NCBI GenBank assembly: GCA_018242605.1
Contig: JAFEBP010000007.1
Span: 225,059-289,058, forward strand
DNA from: Planctomycetota bacterium
GTDB lineage: Bacteria > Planctomycetota > Phycisphaerae > Phycisphaerales > UBA1924
DNA: 64,000 nt
Reading direction: 5' to 3'
The notes under the pieces were generated by a model. That model made no database searches and was not told the DNA's origin. It saw only the letters and a program-made list of their open reading frames with translations. Of this stretch, positions 52,677 through 61,427 are shown piece by piece (within the stretch, counting starts at the first letter, position 1; each line of letters starts with the position of its first letter). Both the position numbers and the translations under genes were made by a program.

Positions 52677-53404
52677 CCCACCGACCCGAGCTTGAACCCC
52701 TCCACCTCAATGTGCTCGCTCGCCAGGGCAATCGGCTTACCGCTCACTTCCACCCCCGCCGCCCGCACCAGCGTGTCATCCAACTCCAGCACCTCCGCAC
52801 CCCGCAGCGGCCACGGCTCATGCGCCACCCGCCCCGACAGAATCCGCCCGCCGCGCCGTGTAAACAGGTAATACCGCTCGGTCAGAAACCGCGCCAACTC
52901 CGCCGACACCCCCGCCTCCCCGCCCCGCGAGATGAGTTCCCCCGTCCGCCACCGAACCCGCATCCGCCCCCGCGGCCACGGCCCCGCCCGCCGCGCCAGC
53001 CGGTAGTCCATCACCACACCAGCATCCGTCTCCTCCCGCGTCACGTCAAACCGGCTGTATATGTAGTTCAGGCTCCACAACCACCTCCCGCCCAGCACCG
53101 GCAACAGCGTCTGCGCATCCAGGCTGAAGAACCACACCCCCGCCACGCCTCGGAACTTCGCGTACGTCCGCACATTGCACTCAAAGAAGTTCGTCGTGCT
53201 CGCCAGCCGCGGCACACCCTGAAACACGCAGTTCGCCATCCGGAACGGCACCAGCCCGATCCACGCCGAACCATCAAACAGGTCCAGTTCCACCTCCAGG
53301 GGCACCAGCCGCCGCATCACCGCCGGATCCACCCGCCAATGCAGGAACAGCAGGTCGTCCCAGTCCATCCTGACCGCCGGGCTCCTGATATCGTGCATCT
53401 CCAA
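52670..53404 (-). CDS. DUF2071 (YqjF-like) family protein
   Basis: The product has 244 residues. The family pattern is clear: DWDDLLFLHWRVDPAVMRRLVP at the N-terminus, then LVPFRMANCVFQGVPRLAST, NFFECNVRTYAKFRGVAGVW and SLNYIYSRFDVTREE, and the final REE-like strands EVLELDDTLVRAAGV. DUF2071 proteins resemble the acetoacetate decarboxylase-like fold; their biochemical role is unknown. It has no export signal. It overlaps the small membrane protein gene by 7 nt; an operon of two. Confidence 0.85.
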   Translation of the reverse strand: MEMHDIRSPAVRMDWDDLLFLHWRVDPAVMRRLVPLEVELDLFDGSAWIGLVPFRMANCVFQGVPRLASTTNFFECNVRTYAKFRGVAGVWFFSLDAQTLLPVLGGRWLWSLNYIYSRFDVTREETDAGVVMDYRLARRAGPWPRGRMRVRWRTGELISRGGEAGVSAELARFLTERYYLFTRRGGRILSGRVAHEPWPLRGAEVLELDDTLVRAAGVEVSGKPIALASEHIEVEGFKLGSVGC

Positions 53405-53583
53405 GATTAGCGGTGATCTCCCATCGCGCGAAACGCACGCCCCCTAAACCGTCCGATATCGCCCACCCGCCGTCCGATCACAACGCGGCAATCACCGGAT
53501 TCGCCGACAACTCGACGATCCGCAAGCCCTCGGCGGGTACGCTTCGGACCGCCTTCTCACCAACGCGGCACCGGAGTTCCACC

Positions 53584-55254
53584 ATGTTTCGTCGCTTCGT
53601 ATTCGTTTCGGCGCTCACACTCGCCACGCACGCGCTGGCTCAAGGTTCATTCACAGGGTTCACGTACCAGGGCGAACTCCGCAGCAGCGACGTCGCTGCA
53701 TCAGGCCAGTACGACATGCGGTTCGAACTCCTGAATCTGACGACACCCGCCAGCAGCCCGCCGCCGCTGTGCATCGACAATGTCCAAGTCACCGAAGGCC
53801 GATTCGCCGTCCAGCTCAACTACCCCGTGTCGCTCCCCGCCACCTTCGCCGGCGCCAACCTCTCGCTGCGAATCAGCGTGCGTGCCGACACTGGCGCGGG
53901 GTGCTCCAACACCGCTGGCTTCACCACCCTCGCGCCCGACCAGCCCATCACCTTTACGCCCTACGCCGCGTTCGCCGTCTCGGCCTCATCCGCGACCAAC
54001 GCCATCAACCTCAACGGTCAGCCCGCCTCGTTCTACACCACCGCCGGCAACCTCACCGGCACACTCGCCGACGCCCGCCTCTCCGCCAACGTCCCGCGCC
54101 TCAACGCCGCGCCCACATTCACCGCCAACGTCACCGCCCCCACCTTCATCGGCGCACTCAACGGCAACGCCTCATCGGCCACCAACCTCAACGGTCAGCC
54201 CGCCTCTTTCTACCTCAACGCCGCCAACCTCACCGGCGCACTCGCCGACGCCCGCCTCTCCTCAAACGTCGCCCTCCGCAACGCCGCGAACACATTCGCG
54301 CAGCCGCAGACCATCACCACGCCCATCACCACCGCCGACGCCCTCACCATCAACCACGTCGTTGATCTCAGCGCCACCGAGCCCGCCGGAATCCGCAGCT
54401 CCGTCAACTGGAACGGCAGCGGCCGCGGCTACGGCGGCTTCTTCGACTGCGACAACTCGCCCTCCGGCGTCGGCGTCTACGCCCAGGCCAACGCCGCCAC
54501 CGGCCCCACCCGTGCCCTGTGGGCCAAGGCCCTCAGCTTCACCGGCCACGCCGGCTATTTCGAAGGCCGCGGCTACTTCAGTTCCAATCTCGGCATCGGC
54601 ACCACGTCCCCCAGCGCGCCACTCCACGTGCGTGAAGGCGTCGCCACCGGCGCCGTCGCCACCCCCAACGCTTCCGCCGTCTTCGAGCGCGACACCGCCA
54701 ACTACCTCCAACTCCTCACGCCCGACGCCAGCGAAAAAGGCGTCATGTTCGGCTCTCCTTCCAGCGGCTTTTTCGCGGGCATGTACTACGTCCTGGGCCA
54801 ATCACTCAACTTCCGCACCGGCGGCAACCTGATCAGGATGCGCATCACCGACGCCGGCGATGTCGGCGTCAACGTCACAACCCCCGCCGCCCGCCTCGAT
54901 GTCGGCGGCGACATCAAGACCAACACCCGCGTCCTCGCCCCGGCCTACGCCAACGCCGCGGGCCAGTTCGTCGCACCCGTCGCCGTCGCCAGTTTCGATC
55001 AGTTCGGCTCCCCAATAGGCGTGCCCACCGGCAACGCCTCCCTCAGCGCCGGCGGCACCGGCATCTGGAACATCTCCTTCGATGGCTACAGCAACGCCAA
55101 CTTCTACAGCGTCATCATCACCTCCCGCGGCACCACCCCCATCGTCGGCTCCCAGATCTCTCAGAGCGCTTCCAGCATCGCCATCCGCACCTTCAACCTC
55201 GCCGGCACCCTCACCTCCGCCCCGTTCAACATCGTTGTTTACCGCTTGAACTGA
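53584..55254 (+). CDS. secreted tail-fibre-like repeat protein
   Basis: The product has 556 residues. The start at 53584 (MFRRFVFVSALTLATHALAQ) has GGAG upstream and a signal peptide; the longer open frame from 53413 is not protein-like. A beta domain (about 20-140) is followed by repeats resembling phage tail-fibre and planctomycete surface proteins: two copies of NLNGQPASFY with ANLTGALADARLS-type hinges, then SNLGIGTTSPSAPLHV, typical of trimeric fibres. The C-terminus has beta-strands but no chaperone (peptidase S74) domain was recognised. It is probably exported and surface-exposed. It is not part of an obvious prophage. Confidence 0.82.
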   Translation: MFRRFVFVSALTLATHALAQGSFTGFTYQGELRSSDVAASGQYDMRFELLNLTTPASSPPPLCIDNVQVTEGRFAVQLNYPVSLPATFAGANLSLRISVRADTGAGCSNTAGFTTLAPDQPITFTPYAAFAVSASSATNAINLNGQPASFYTTAGNLTGTLADARLSANVPRLNAAPTFTANVTAPTFIGALNGNASSATNLNGQPASFYLNAANLTGALADARLSSNVALRNAANTFAQPQTITTPITTADALTINHVVDLSATEPAGIRSSVNWNGSGRGYGGFFDCDNSPSGVGVYAQANAATGPTRALWAKALSFTGHAGYFEGRGYFSSNLGIGTTSPSAPLHVREGVATGAVATPNASAVFERDTANYLQLLTPDASEKGVMFGSPSSGFFAGMYYVLGQSLNFRTGGNLIRMRITDAGDVGVNVTTPAARLDVGGDIKTNTRVLAPAYANAAGQFVAPVAVASFDQFGSPIGVPTGNASLSAGGTGIWNISFDGYSNANFYSVIITSRGTTPIVGSQISQSASSIAIRTFNLAGTLTSAPFNIVVYRLN

Positions 55255-55832
55255 AACACTCCGGACAGGTCTTCGACGGGCCGCGGTAGCAACGCGTCGA
55301 CGCTTTATCTTGGATTGATTCACGGCGTTGATCAGCCAAACGCGAGCGAACAAAGCGCTCCGGACGCTTCATGGCCTAAATCGCCGCACGCGGCCCATTC
55401 TTCGACGCCCGGTGTGAGTCCTCGAACACCGGGATGGCCTGCAACAACCCGCGCCCAAACTCCACACCAACGCGCAACACGCAGCCCGCCCGCGGCGCAT
55501 CGCCGCCCTCGCTCCCACCCACCCCACAGGCACCACGCATCCCCACTGCCCGTAGTCTGAAAGACCGCCAGCGCAGCCGAGAGATGTCGTCCGCCCCGGG
55601 CCGGCACCCCCGGAAAGCCCGCAACAACTCCCGCAGGCCGCAAATCCGCTCCTCCCGCCCGTACTAAGCGACGACTCGCGAGCACCCCACCCCTCCTGAG
55701 CCGCAACGCGGCGCCCTAGCCCTAGCCCGGGGCCCGAGCCCCGGGAATTTCGTCCCGCGCCAATCCAAGCCCCAACGGGGCGAAATAACCTCCAGCACGC
55801 ACCAACGCCGTGGGCCGAGACTCATCTGCCCC
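55255..55832. other. gene-poor stretch at the edge of the accessory island
   Basis: No gene was supported. A hairpin at 55408-55433 (CCCGGTGT with ACACCGGG, 10-nt loop) lies 150 bp after the tail-fibre gene, and the REP-like element at 55711-55786 follows. Short open frames on both strands lack similarity and typical composition. Confidence 0.55.
55711..55786. repeat. REP-like double-hairpin element
   Basis: Two G+C-rich hairpins lie in tandem: CCCGGGGC-CCGA-GCCCCGGG (55726-55745) and GCCCC-AAC-GGGGC (55769-55781). The layout resembles repetitive extragenic palindromes mobilised by REP-associated tyrosine transposases, and similar 'CCCCAACGGGGCGAAAT' blocks are common in planctomycete genomes. 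Only this copy is in the window and no transposase gene is nearby. Confidence 0.5.
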
Positions 55833-56071
55833 GATCAACTTCGCAAGTTCGTCGGTTCCCTCGGCGAGTAGAAAGCCCACAAAGGTGCCTTAATCACCAG
55901 CGGCGACTTCACCTCCGGCGCTCGCATTGCGGCCCCAAAAGCCACCTCCCGCGTCGTCCTCATCGAAGAGGAACGCCTGGACGACCTGATGATCTCCGCG
56001 GCGTCTGCGTGAAGGACCACAAGCCCTACGTTGCCAACAAACTATATAGCGATCATTTTAAGGTCGCTTGA
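55833..56071 (+). pseudogene. remnant of an Mrr-type restriction endonuclease C-terminus
   Basis: Frame 1 from 55833 reads DQLRKFVGSLGE, a stop TAG at 55869, then KAHKGALITSGDFTSGARIA and VVLIEEERLDDLMIS, ending at a TGA at 56010. A +1/-2 shift then continues GVCVKDHKPYVANK (56000-56071). Together they follow the Mrr PD-(D/E)xK C-terminal order: KFVGAL...KGVFITT.F...RIVLIDG..LAELMI...GV.V. Mrr enzymes cleave modified DNA. With one nonsense codon (probably from CAG), one frameshift and no N-terminal part, the gene is dead. The remnant ends at the start codon of the following NTPase gene. Confidence 0.72.
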
Positions 56072-57672
56072 TGTCACGCGAGGTACTCCAAACGGCGAAA
56101 GAGTGGCCTTGGCATGAAATCGAGATCGCTCCCGAATTGCCAAGATACCATCTCCCAATGTCCACACACGACGACCACGCCACACTAATCGATTCGCTAG
56201 AGCGAATTTCGCTTGTCGACAAACTGGCCACGGCGGTGATGACATGCACTCCCCCCCGTGTGTATGGAGCGCATGGCGATTGGGGAGCTGGAAAGACCAG
56301 TTTCTTGCACCAACTCCACCGAACGCTTGATGGCATGCCCGCACGGTCCGACTGGGTACATCGTGAGGAGCAACAACACCAAGCCATCAACTGCAAACAC
56401 ACGGCGGGTTCGCACCCCTGCATGTGCACAGTTCCTCGCCAGCGCTGGTCCAAAGAAGAGGACGCGCTTGTGGTTTGGTTTGAGGCGTGGCGTTACCAGC
56501 ACGAGTCCGCCCCTGTAGTCGCCCTCCTACACGAAATGCGTGGCCAACTCGGGTGGCTTGCACGGGCCAAGAATGAGATGCTCAAACTGACGGAAGTGAC
56601 CATCCGATCGGCACTGTTGCAACTTGAGCAGATTGCCAAGTTTGCCTCGCTTCAATGCGCAAATGGAGTCGGCAGCACAAATAAGGGTGCTGGCTTAGTG
56701 GCCACCGTTGTGGACCAAGGGGAACGCTGGGAACGCGAGCATCTTGCAGAGAAGTTGCCCGCGGAAGCGATCCGGGAGCAACTCGAGCACGCGGTAAACC
56801 AACTGCTCGGTCGCGATGCCCAAAAGAACCCTGGCGAGGGTCGCCGCGTCGTGGTGCTCGTCGACGACCTCGATCGCTGTGAACCGCAAGCAACGTACCG
56901 GCTCTTAGAAGGAATCAAGATATACCTCAGCATTCCTAATTGTGTCTTCGTCCTGGGAATGGACCAGAGAATCATCGAAGACGCCATTGCCGAATCGGCC
57001 CCCGGCGCCAAGGGCGAGTCAGAAGTTGCGCGTCGCCGCGCCCGGGAATACTTGGAGAAGCTCTTTCAAGAAGTATATCACCTGCCAATCATTCACGACG
57101 TACCAACGCACGTTATCGCGTGGCTCCCAGACAATTTTAATCTAGTGCCACAGAATACACGTGACGCGATTAAATCGCTGCTCGTAGATTATCCCGGTTG
57201 TATCCCCGCTAATCCGCGGAAAATTAAGGCATTTGCCGCGGTACTCTGGCGGTTTCTGACTGAGCCAAATCCGCAGCAAATCAAAAGCGCTGCATTCTTA
57301 AAGATACCCGAATACCGGGAACCCGCAGCCAAGGACCCATATCTGGCGCTTATTCTTGTTATGGCTTCACTCTATCACTTCCACCCCGAAGCGTATCGCG
57401 TCCTTGAAGCCCATACCGACGGCTTCTATGAAGAACTTTGGCAGTGGTGCACCCGGACAGGTGAGGACAAAGATAAAGATCACGGATGCCTTGCCGGTCT
57501 GGAGCGTGCATTCAAAATTGCCAAGCCAGCCAGTGCGGGAGACAATCCGCTACCGGAAATGCGCCCCCTCTACGCGGACTACTCCCGCGGAAACGTACTA
57601 CGCATTCAGCAGCTGTTATACCATGCCCGTCTATTTACAAAAGCACAGATCTCGTCGATGCTCCTCAAATAA
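56071..57672 (+). CDS. KAP-family P-loop NTPase, putative defence protein
   Basis: The product has 533 residues. The KAP (Kidins220/PifA) signature is complete: Walker A GDWGAGKT (69-76), the family motif VVWFEAWRYQ after it, and Walker B VVVLVDDLDRCEP (from residue 260), followed by FVLGMDQRIIEDAI and the ARRRAREYLEKLFQ helix with the arginine-finger-like R. Between Walker A and WFEAW it has a Cys/His cluster (C108, H110, H115, C117, C119). No transmembrane pair is evident, which some KAPs have. Family members include F-plasmid PifA, which excludes phage T7. It is 12 nt upstream of a NACHT gene. The start at 56071 has AAGG 8 nt before it; ATG at 56158 is an alternative. Confidence 0.87.
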   Translation: MSREVLQTAKEWPWHEIEIAPELPRYHLPMSTHDDHATLIDSLERISLVDKLATAVMTCTPPRVYGAHGDWGAGKTSFLHQLHRTLDGMPARSDWVHREEQQHQAINCKHTAGSHPCMCTVPRQRWSKEEDALVVWFEAWRYQHESAPVVALLHEMRGQLGWLARAKNEMLKLTEVTIRSALLQLEQIAKFASLQCANGVGSTNKGAGLVATVVDQGERWEREHLAEKLPAEAIREQLEHAVNQLLGRDAQKNPGEGRRVVVLVDDLDRCEPQATYRLLEGIKIYLSIPNCVFVLGMDQRIIEDAIAESAPGAKGESEVARRRAREYLEKLFQEVYHLPIIHDVPTHVIAWLPDNFNLVPQNTRDAIKSLLVDYPGCIPANPRKIKAFAAVLWRFLTEPNPQQIKSAAFLKIPEYREPAAKDPYLALILVMASLYHFHPEAYRVLEAHTDGFYEELWQWCTRTGEDKDKDHGCLAGLERAFKIAKPASAGDNPLPEMRPLYADYSRGNVLRIQQLLYHARLFTKAQISSMLLK

Positions 57673-57684
57673 CGATATTCACCA

Positions 57685-60600
57685 ATGCCTGCAAAGTCCG
57701 GCCAATTCCATTCATCATCTCCACACACAGCGAGTCGCCTGCCAGCTTTTGGAGACGCCACATGGGTTCACTTCTGGCAGGATCGGCTATGGACCGCTCC
57801 GAACCGTGAGATGTGGACAAACCCCCATCATGATCGGCGTCTCCTTCTCTATGCTGCGTCGTTGCGGGACAAGTTCGGATTCGTGCGGTTTGTAGGACTG
57901 CCGACCCAAGGCGGACCCGAAGACACGTCGGTGGAGGCCCTGTTCGTCGAACCCGCTCTCAGTAGCGAGCGGATCGATCCCAACCGTCCTGAAAAGGAAT
58001 GGCCCCAGCGCTCGTCACTCATCGAGGCGATTATCGACAATCCTCGGCTCGTCATACTTGGCGACCCCGGCTCTGGCAAATCGACGTTGGTAAGCTGGAT
58101 CGTGCTGAATTTACTCTCGCGCGACAGAAATCGACTCAAAGACGCGATCGGCCCGCTTGTGCCGCTGGCACTGGTGTTAAGGGACTTGGAGGTCTCCGGG
58201 GAAGTAACGTGGCAGAAACTGCTCGCTCGTTTCATCGCCCACCCGACAGGTCAGGCGCTAGGTTCGCCGGGCGAAATTGAGGACTTTCTGTATCGCGGTC
58301 AAGCAATGGTGCTGGTGGACGGCCTTGATGAAGCAGGCGATATCGCGACTCGGCAAGCAATTGTGACCGCGCTTCATGGCGCCTTCACGCAGTATCCATC
58401 AGTGCGATGGCTGATCACTTCACGTGTGGTAGGATATCACGACGCATATGCCGATCGAATACGCCGTCGAGCGTTGATGGAAGAGTACTTCGACCAAGCC
58501 CACATTTTGGATCCTACTAACGACCTTAGCGATGCCGATGTCCCTCCAAACGAGCATCGGCCGGGAAGTACCGTCGCCTCATTACTTTACGTCTCTCCGT
58601 TTGATGAGGCCAGAATCGCGATGTTTGTTCGCAACTGGCACGAGCAACATGAGACGAACCGCGCCGATCGCTCACTTCGCTCCTCCGAGTTGATTCAGGC
58701 TCTTGACCGCTCGCCTCAAGTCAAAGGACTCGCGAGAATTCCGAATCTTCTGACGATGATCGCGCTCGTTTATCGAGTTTATCTTCGCCTGCCGGACGGA
58801 CGTGCGTTACTCCATGAGCGAATCGCACAAGCTTACTTGGAGACGATAGAAACAGCTCGCAAATTGCCAACTCCGGGGCACACGCTCGAAGACATGAAGC
58901 GTTGGCTTGGCTATGCCGCCTTCCGGATGCAAAGGGCAAGGTTCTCTCAAAACGCCGAGGACGCGAAGGGCCACGGCATCTTGGTCTCCCGAGACGACCT
59001 TGTCGAGCACATTGTTTTTGCCATGGGGAAGGGAAACGCCGATGCCATTAGGCAGCTTAGACCGACGGCTGTCGCCTTTGTCGACTGGGTCGCCCGCCGC
59101 GCCGGAATTGTGATTCCTCGCGCAGAGAATCTCTTCGCCTTCGCCCACCTATCTTTCCAGGAGTACTTTGCTGCATGGTTTATCGCCGAACAAATCACCG
59201 GCCCAACCTGGAACAAAGCGAACCGAACTCCCTCACCGCTTGCGGCTGGCACAGATCTGCTAACGCTTAGGGCCGCAATCGATGACGTTCGATGGCACGA
59301 GAGTATTATACTGCTGTTTGAATTGCTAGCCGTACGAGGTGAGTGGTCAGATGAAATGATGAACCTGCTCTTTTCGCCTACCGAAGATGCGGCATGGAGC
59401 ATGAATACTAGCTACGGCCGCCGCTTGGAGATCCTTCTACAACTCGCATGCGATATTCATTCCGGATTATCGAATGCCTTGCGCCTTGCGTGTTACAGAC
59501 AGGCATGGCGTGAATTGTCCTTTAAATCCATGCAAATGCACCGCGAAGGTCGTTTTACGATTTCTGGTTGGTTTGCAGATACATTCCTCAACGGAACAAG
59601 AGAGCACTGGCCGGCTGTTTTTGAGTGCTTGAGCAGATACGGAGATGAATCTCCGCTGGAAGCCATTGTATGGGCAGATGCAGACGACAAGTTTGTCGCT
59701 CAGTTGTGCAATTCTGGCCGTGGAGTTGCAAAATGCACTTCGGTATTTCTTGGGCAAGATAAGATTACCGACGCTGGCGCCGCGTCGCTGGCGGCACGTG
59801 ACTCCTCGTTCACAGCCCTGACTTCGCTTTATTTTTTTCGCACACAAATTACAGACGCTGGAGTGGCGGCGCTAGCTGCTCGTAAGTCGATGCTGACAAA
59901 GCTCACATTGCTGTCGCTTAGCTCGGCAAAAGGAGTAAGCGACACAGCCGCGGCGGCGCTGGCAGCGGATGATTCAGGACTGAAAGGACTGACCACCCTG
60001 GACCTGAACGACACCCGGATCGGCGATACCGGCGCAACTGCACTGGCTACATACGGTTCGGGCCTGCCAGCGTTAACAACGCTCTACTTGAGCCACACCG
60101 AAATTGGCGACCCAGGCGTCGCCGCACTGGTGGCCAGAAATTCTGCCTTGCGGGCCTTGACGACGCTCGACCTTGGCGCCACGCAAGTCGGAGACATGGG
60201 AGCAGCGTCACTCGCGACCAGCGGTGCAGTTCAGAATAATCTGAACAGGCTCAGTTTGCGCAACACCAAAATCAGCGATGCGGGGGCCGCGGCCCTAGCG
60301 GCCAATGGCTCGGGCCTGAAGGCCTTGACCATGCTTGATCTCAGTGGCACTCAAGTTGGCGACGCGGGCGTCACGGCGATCTCTGCCAATGAGTCGGGCC
60401 TGCCGGCATTGAGGACGTTATACCTCCGAGACACCAAAGTCGGCGACGCAGGCATAGAAGCGTTGGCTAGCAAGGACTCGGGCTTGAAGAATCTAACCGC
60501 CCTAGACCTCAGCGGCACCCAGATTAGAGACTCGGGCTTAGTGGCGCTGGCTGCCAAGGAATCGGGGCTAGGGGCCTTGACAACGCTTGACCTCTGCGAC

Positions 60601-60753
60601 ACAAAGGTCGGAGACGCAGGGGCGGCAGCACTGGCGGCCATGGGCTCTCGGCTCTCCTCCCTGTCCAAACTCAGTGTACGCGGAACCAAAATTACCGATG
60701 TGGGGGCTGCAATGCTTGAGAGAGCACTTCCAAGGCTAGAGATCATTCGTTAG
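57685..60753 (+). CDS. NACHT-domain NTPase with C-terminal leucine-rich repeats (bacterial NLR-like)
   Basis: The product has 1022 residues. A 115-residue N-terminal part contains FGFVRFVGLPTQ and EALFVEP, a pattern seen before NACHT modules in bacteria. The NACHT NTPase has Walker A GDPGSGKST (126-134), Walker B VLVDGLDEA (209-217) and sensor WLITSR. The STAND-type winged-helix motif FAHLSFQEYFAA lies near 486-497. A helical spacer leads to twelve leucine-rich repeats of 28 residues (from residue 694 to the end), for example VGDAGIEALASKDSGLKNL. In bacteria such STAND proteins sense phage components with the repeat end and trigger an effector. No known effector domain is seen at the N-terminus. 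Base composition is A+T-shifted relative to the genome. Confidence 0.88.
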   Translation: MPAKSGQFHSSSPHTASRLPAFGDATWVHFWQDRLWTAPNREMWTNPHHDRRLLLYAASLRDKFGFVRFVGLPTQGGPEDTSVEALFVEPALSSERIDPNRPEKEWPQRSSLIEAIIDNPRLVILGDPGSGKSTLVSWIVLNLLSRDRNRLKDAIGPLVPLALVLRDLEVSGEVTWQKLLARFIAHPTGQALGSPGEIEDFLYRGQAMVLVDGLDEAGDIATRQAIVTALHGAFTQYPSVRWLITSRVVGYHDAYADRIRRRALMEEYFDQAHILDPTNDLSDADVPPNEHRPGSTVASLLYVSPFDEARIAMFVRNWHEQHETNRADRSLRSSELIQALDRSPQVKGLARIPNLLTMIALVYRVYLRLPDGRALLHERIAQAYLETIETARKLPTPGHTLEDMKRWLGYAAFRMQRARFSQNAEDAKGHGILVSRDDLVEHIVFAMGKGNADAIRQLRPTAVAFVDWVARRAGIVIPRAENLFAFAHLSFQEYFAAWFIAEQITGPTWNKANRTPSPLAAGTDLLTLRAAIDDVRWHESIILLFELLAVRGEWSDEMMNLLFSPTEDAAWSMNTSYGRRLEILLQLACDIHSGLSNALRLACYRQAWRELSFKSMQMHREGRFTISGWFADTFLNGTREHWPAVFECLSRYGDESPLEAIVWADADDKFVAQLCNSGRGVAKCTSVFLGQDKITDAGAASLAARDSSFTALTSLYFFRTQITDAGVAALAARKSMLTKLTLLSLSSAKGVSDTAAAALAADDSGLKGLTTLDLNDTRIGDTGATALATYGSGLPALTTLYLSHTEIGDPGVAALVARNSALRALTTLDLGATQVGDMGAASLATSGAVQNNLNRLSLRNTKISDAGAAALAANGSGLKALTMLDLSGTQVGDAGVTAISANESGLPALRTLYLRDTKVGDAGIEALASKDSGLKNLTALDLSGTQIRDSGLVALAAKESGLGALTTLDLCDTKVGDAGAAALAAMGSRLSSLSKLSVRGTKITDVGAAMLERALPRLEIIR
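59764..60753 (+). repeat. 84-bp tandem repeat encoding the leucine-rich repeats
   Basis: Twelve units start at 59764, 59848, 59935, 60019 and then every 84 bp to 60691, one interval being 87 bp. Each encodes [IV]xDxGxxALAxxxSGLxxLTxLxLxxTx. The DNA is diverged between units, so the array is old or diversifying rather than freshly copied. Confidence 0.9.
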
Positions 60754-61427
60754 ACGAGTAGCCTGCCGCTGGCAACTTCGCGCGATTATCCCTGCTCGTT
60801 CGCCAAATCCTCGCTCGCTTACTGAAGATAATCGCAAATCCAACTTACACCATGCGGTCATTTCTCATTAATGAACTTGCTTTGGTAGTCTGCTTTCGAG
60901 CTCTCAAATCAAATGCGGACGAATGTCGACCCAATCCCGTCTGAAACCGAAGGCCTGCCGAGCGTCGTCTGTTCAGGGAGCGAACCAACCGTGCACAGAT
61001 CACCAGTTGCTGCACCGGCGAGGGAGCAGGCACCGCTTCCGAAGCCGCGATAAGCGCCCTCCCGGGTGTTGCGACCTGCTATTAAGTGTCAAGATTGATT
61101 AAGTCATAAGTGCATATGACCCGGTGGCGCTCTGCTTACTGGTGGGCACAGTGGACGGCCGCCATCCGCGCCCACAAACTCGGATTCGCACTAATGGCGG
61201 CGGACCAATTTCTGGATCGCGTTGACCATCGCTCCTCCCAGCGCAGTGTTGGCGTCCAACGTATCGCGGCCGTGCCTTGCCGCGAGTAGGTAATCTCCAA
61301 CCCACCGCCGCCCCCATGCGCACAATCCATGCCCCTCCAAACGAAATCGACCCCACCCCCAACCCTCCCGCGTAATTGCCATCGGCCGCCGCTCTTTGGA
61401 ATCCTGCACCCACCGTCTTTCGCACGC
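60754..61427. other. gene-free stretch behind the NACHT gene
   Basis: This 674-bp segment begins with A+T-rich sequence and returns gradually to G+C-rich sequence. Frames on both strands are short and not protein-like. No terminator, tRNA attachment site or transposase remnant could be supported. Confidence 0.5.

Noticed and set aside
55376..55706. Small minus-strand genes in front of the island
   Set aside because: Frames are short, Arg/Gly-rich and unlike proteins; the region contains hairpins instead.
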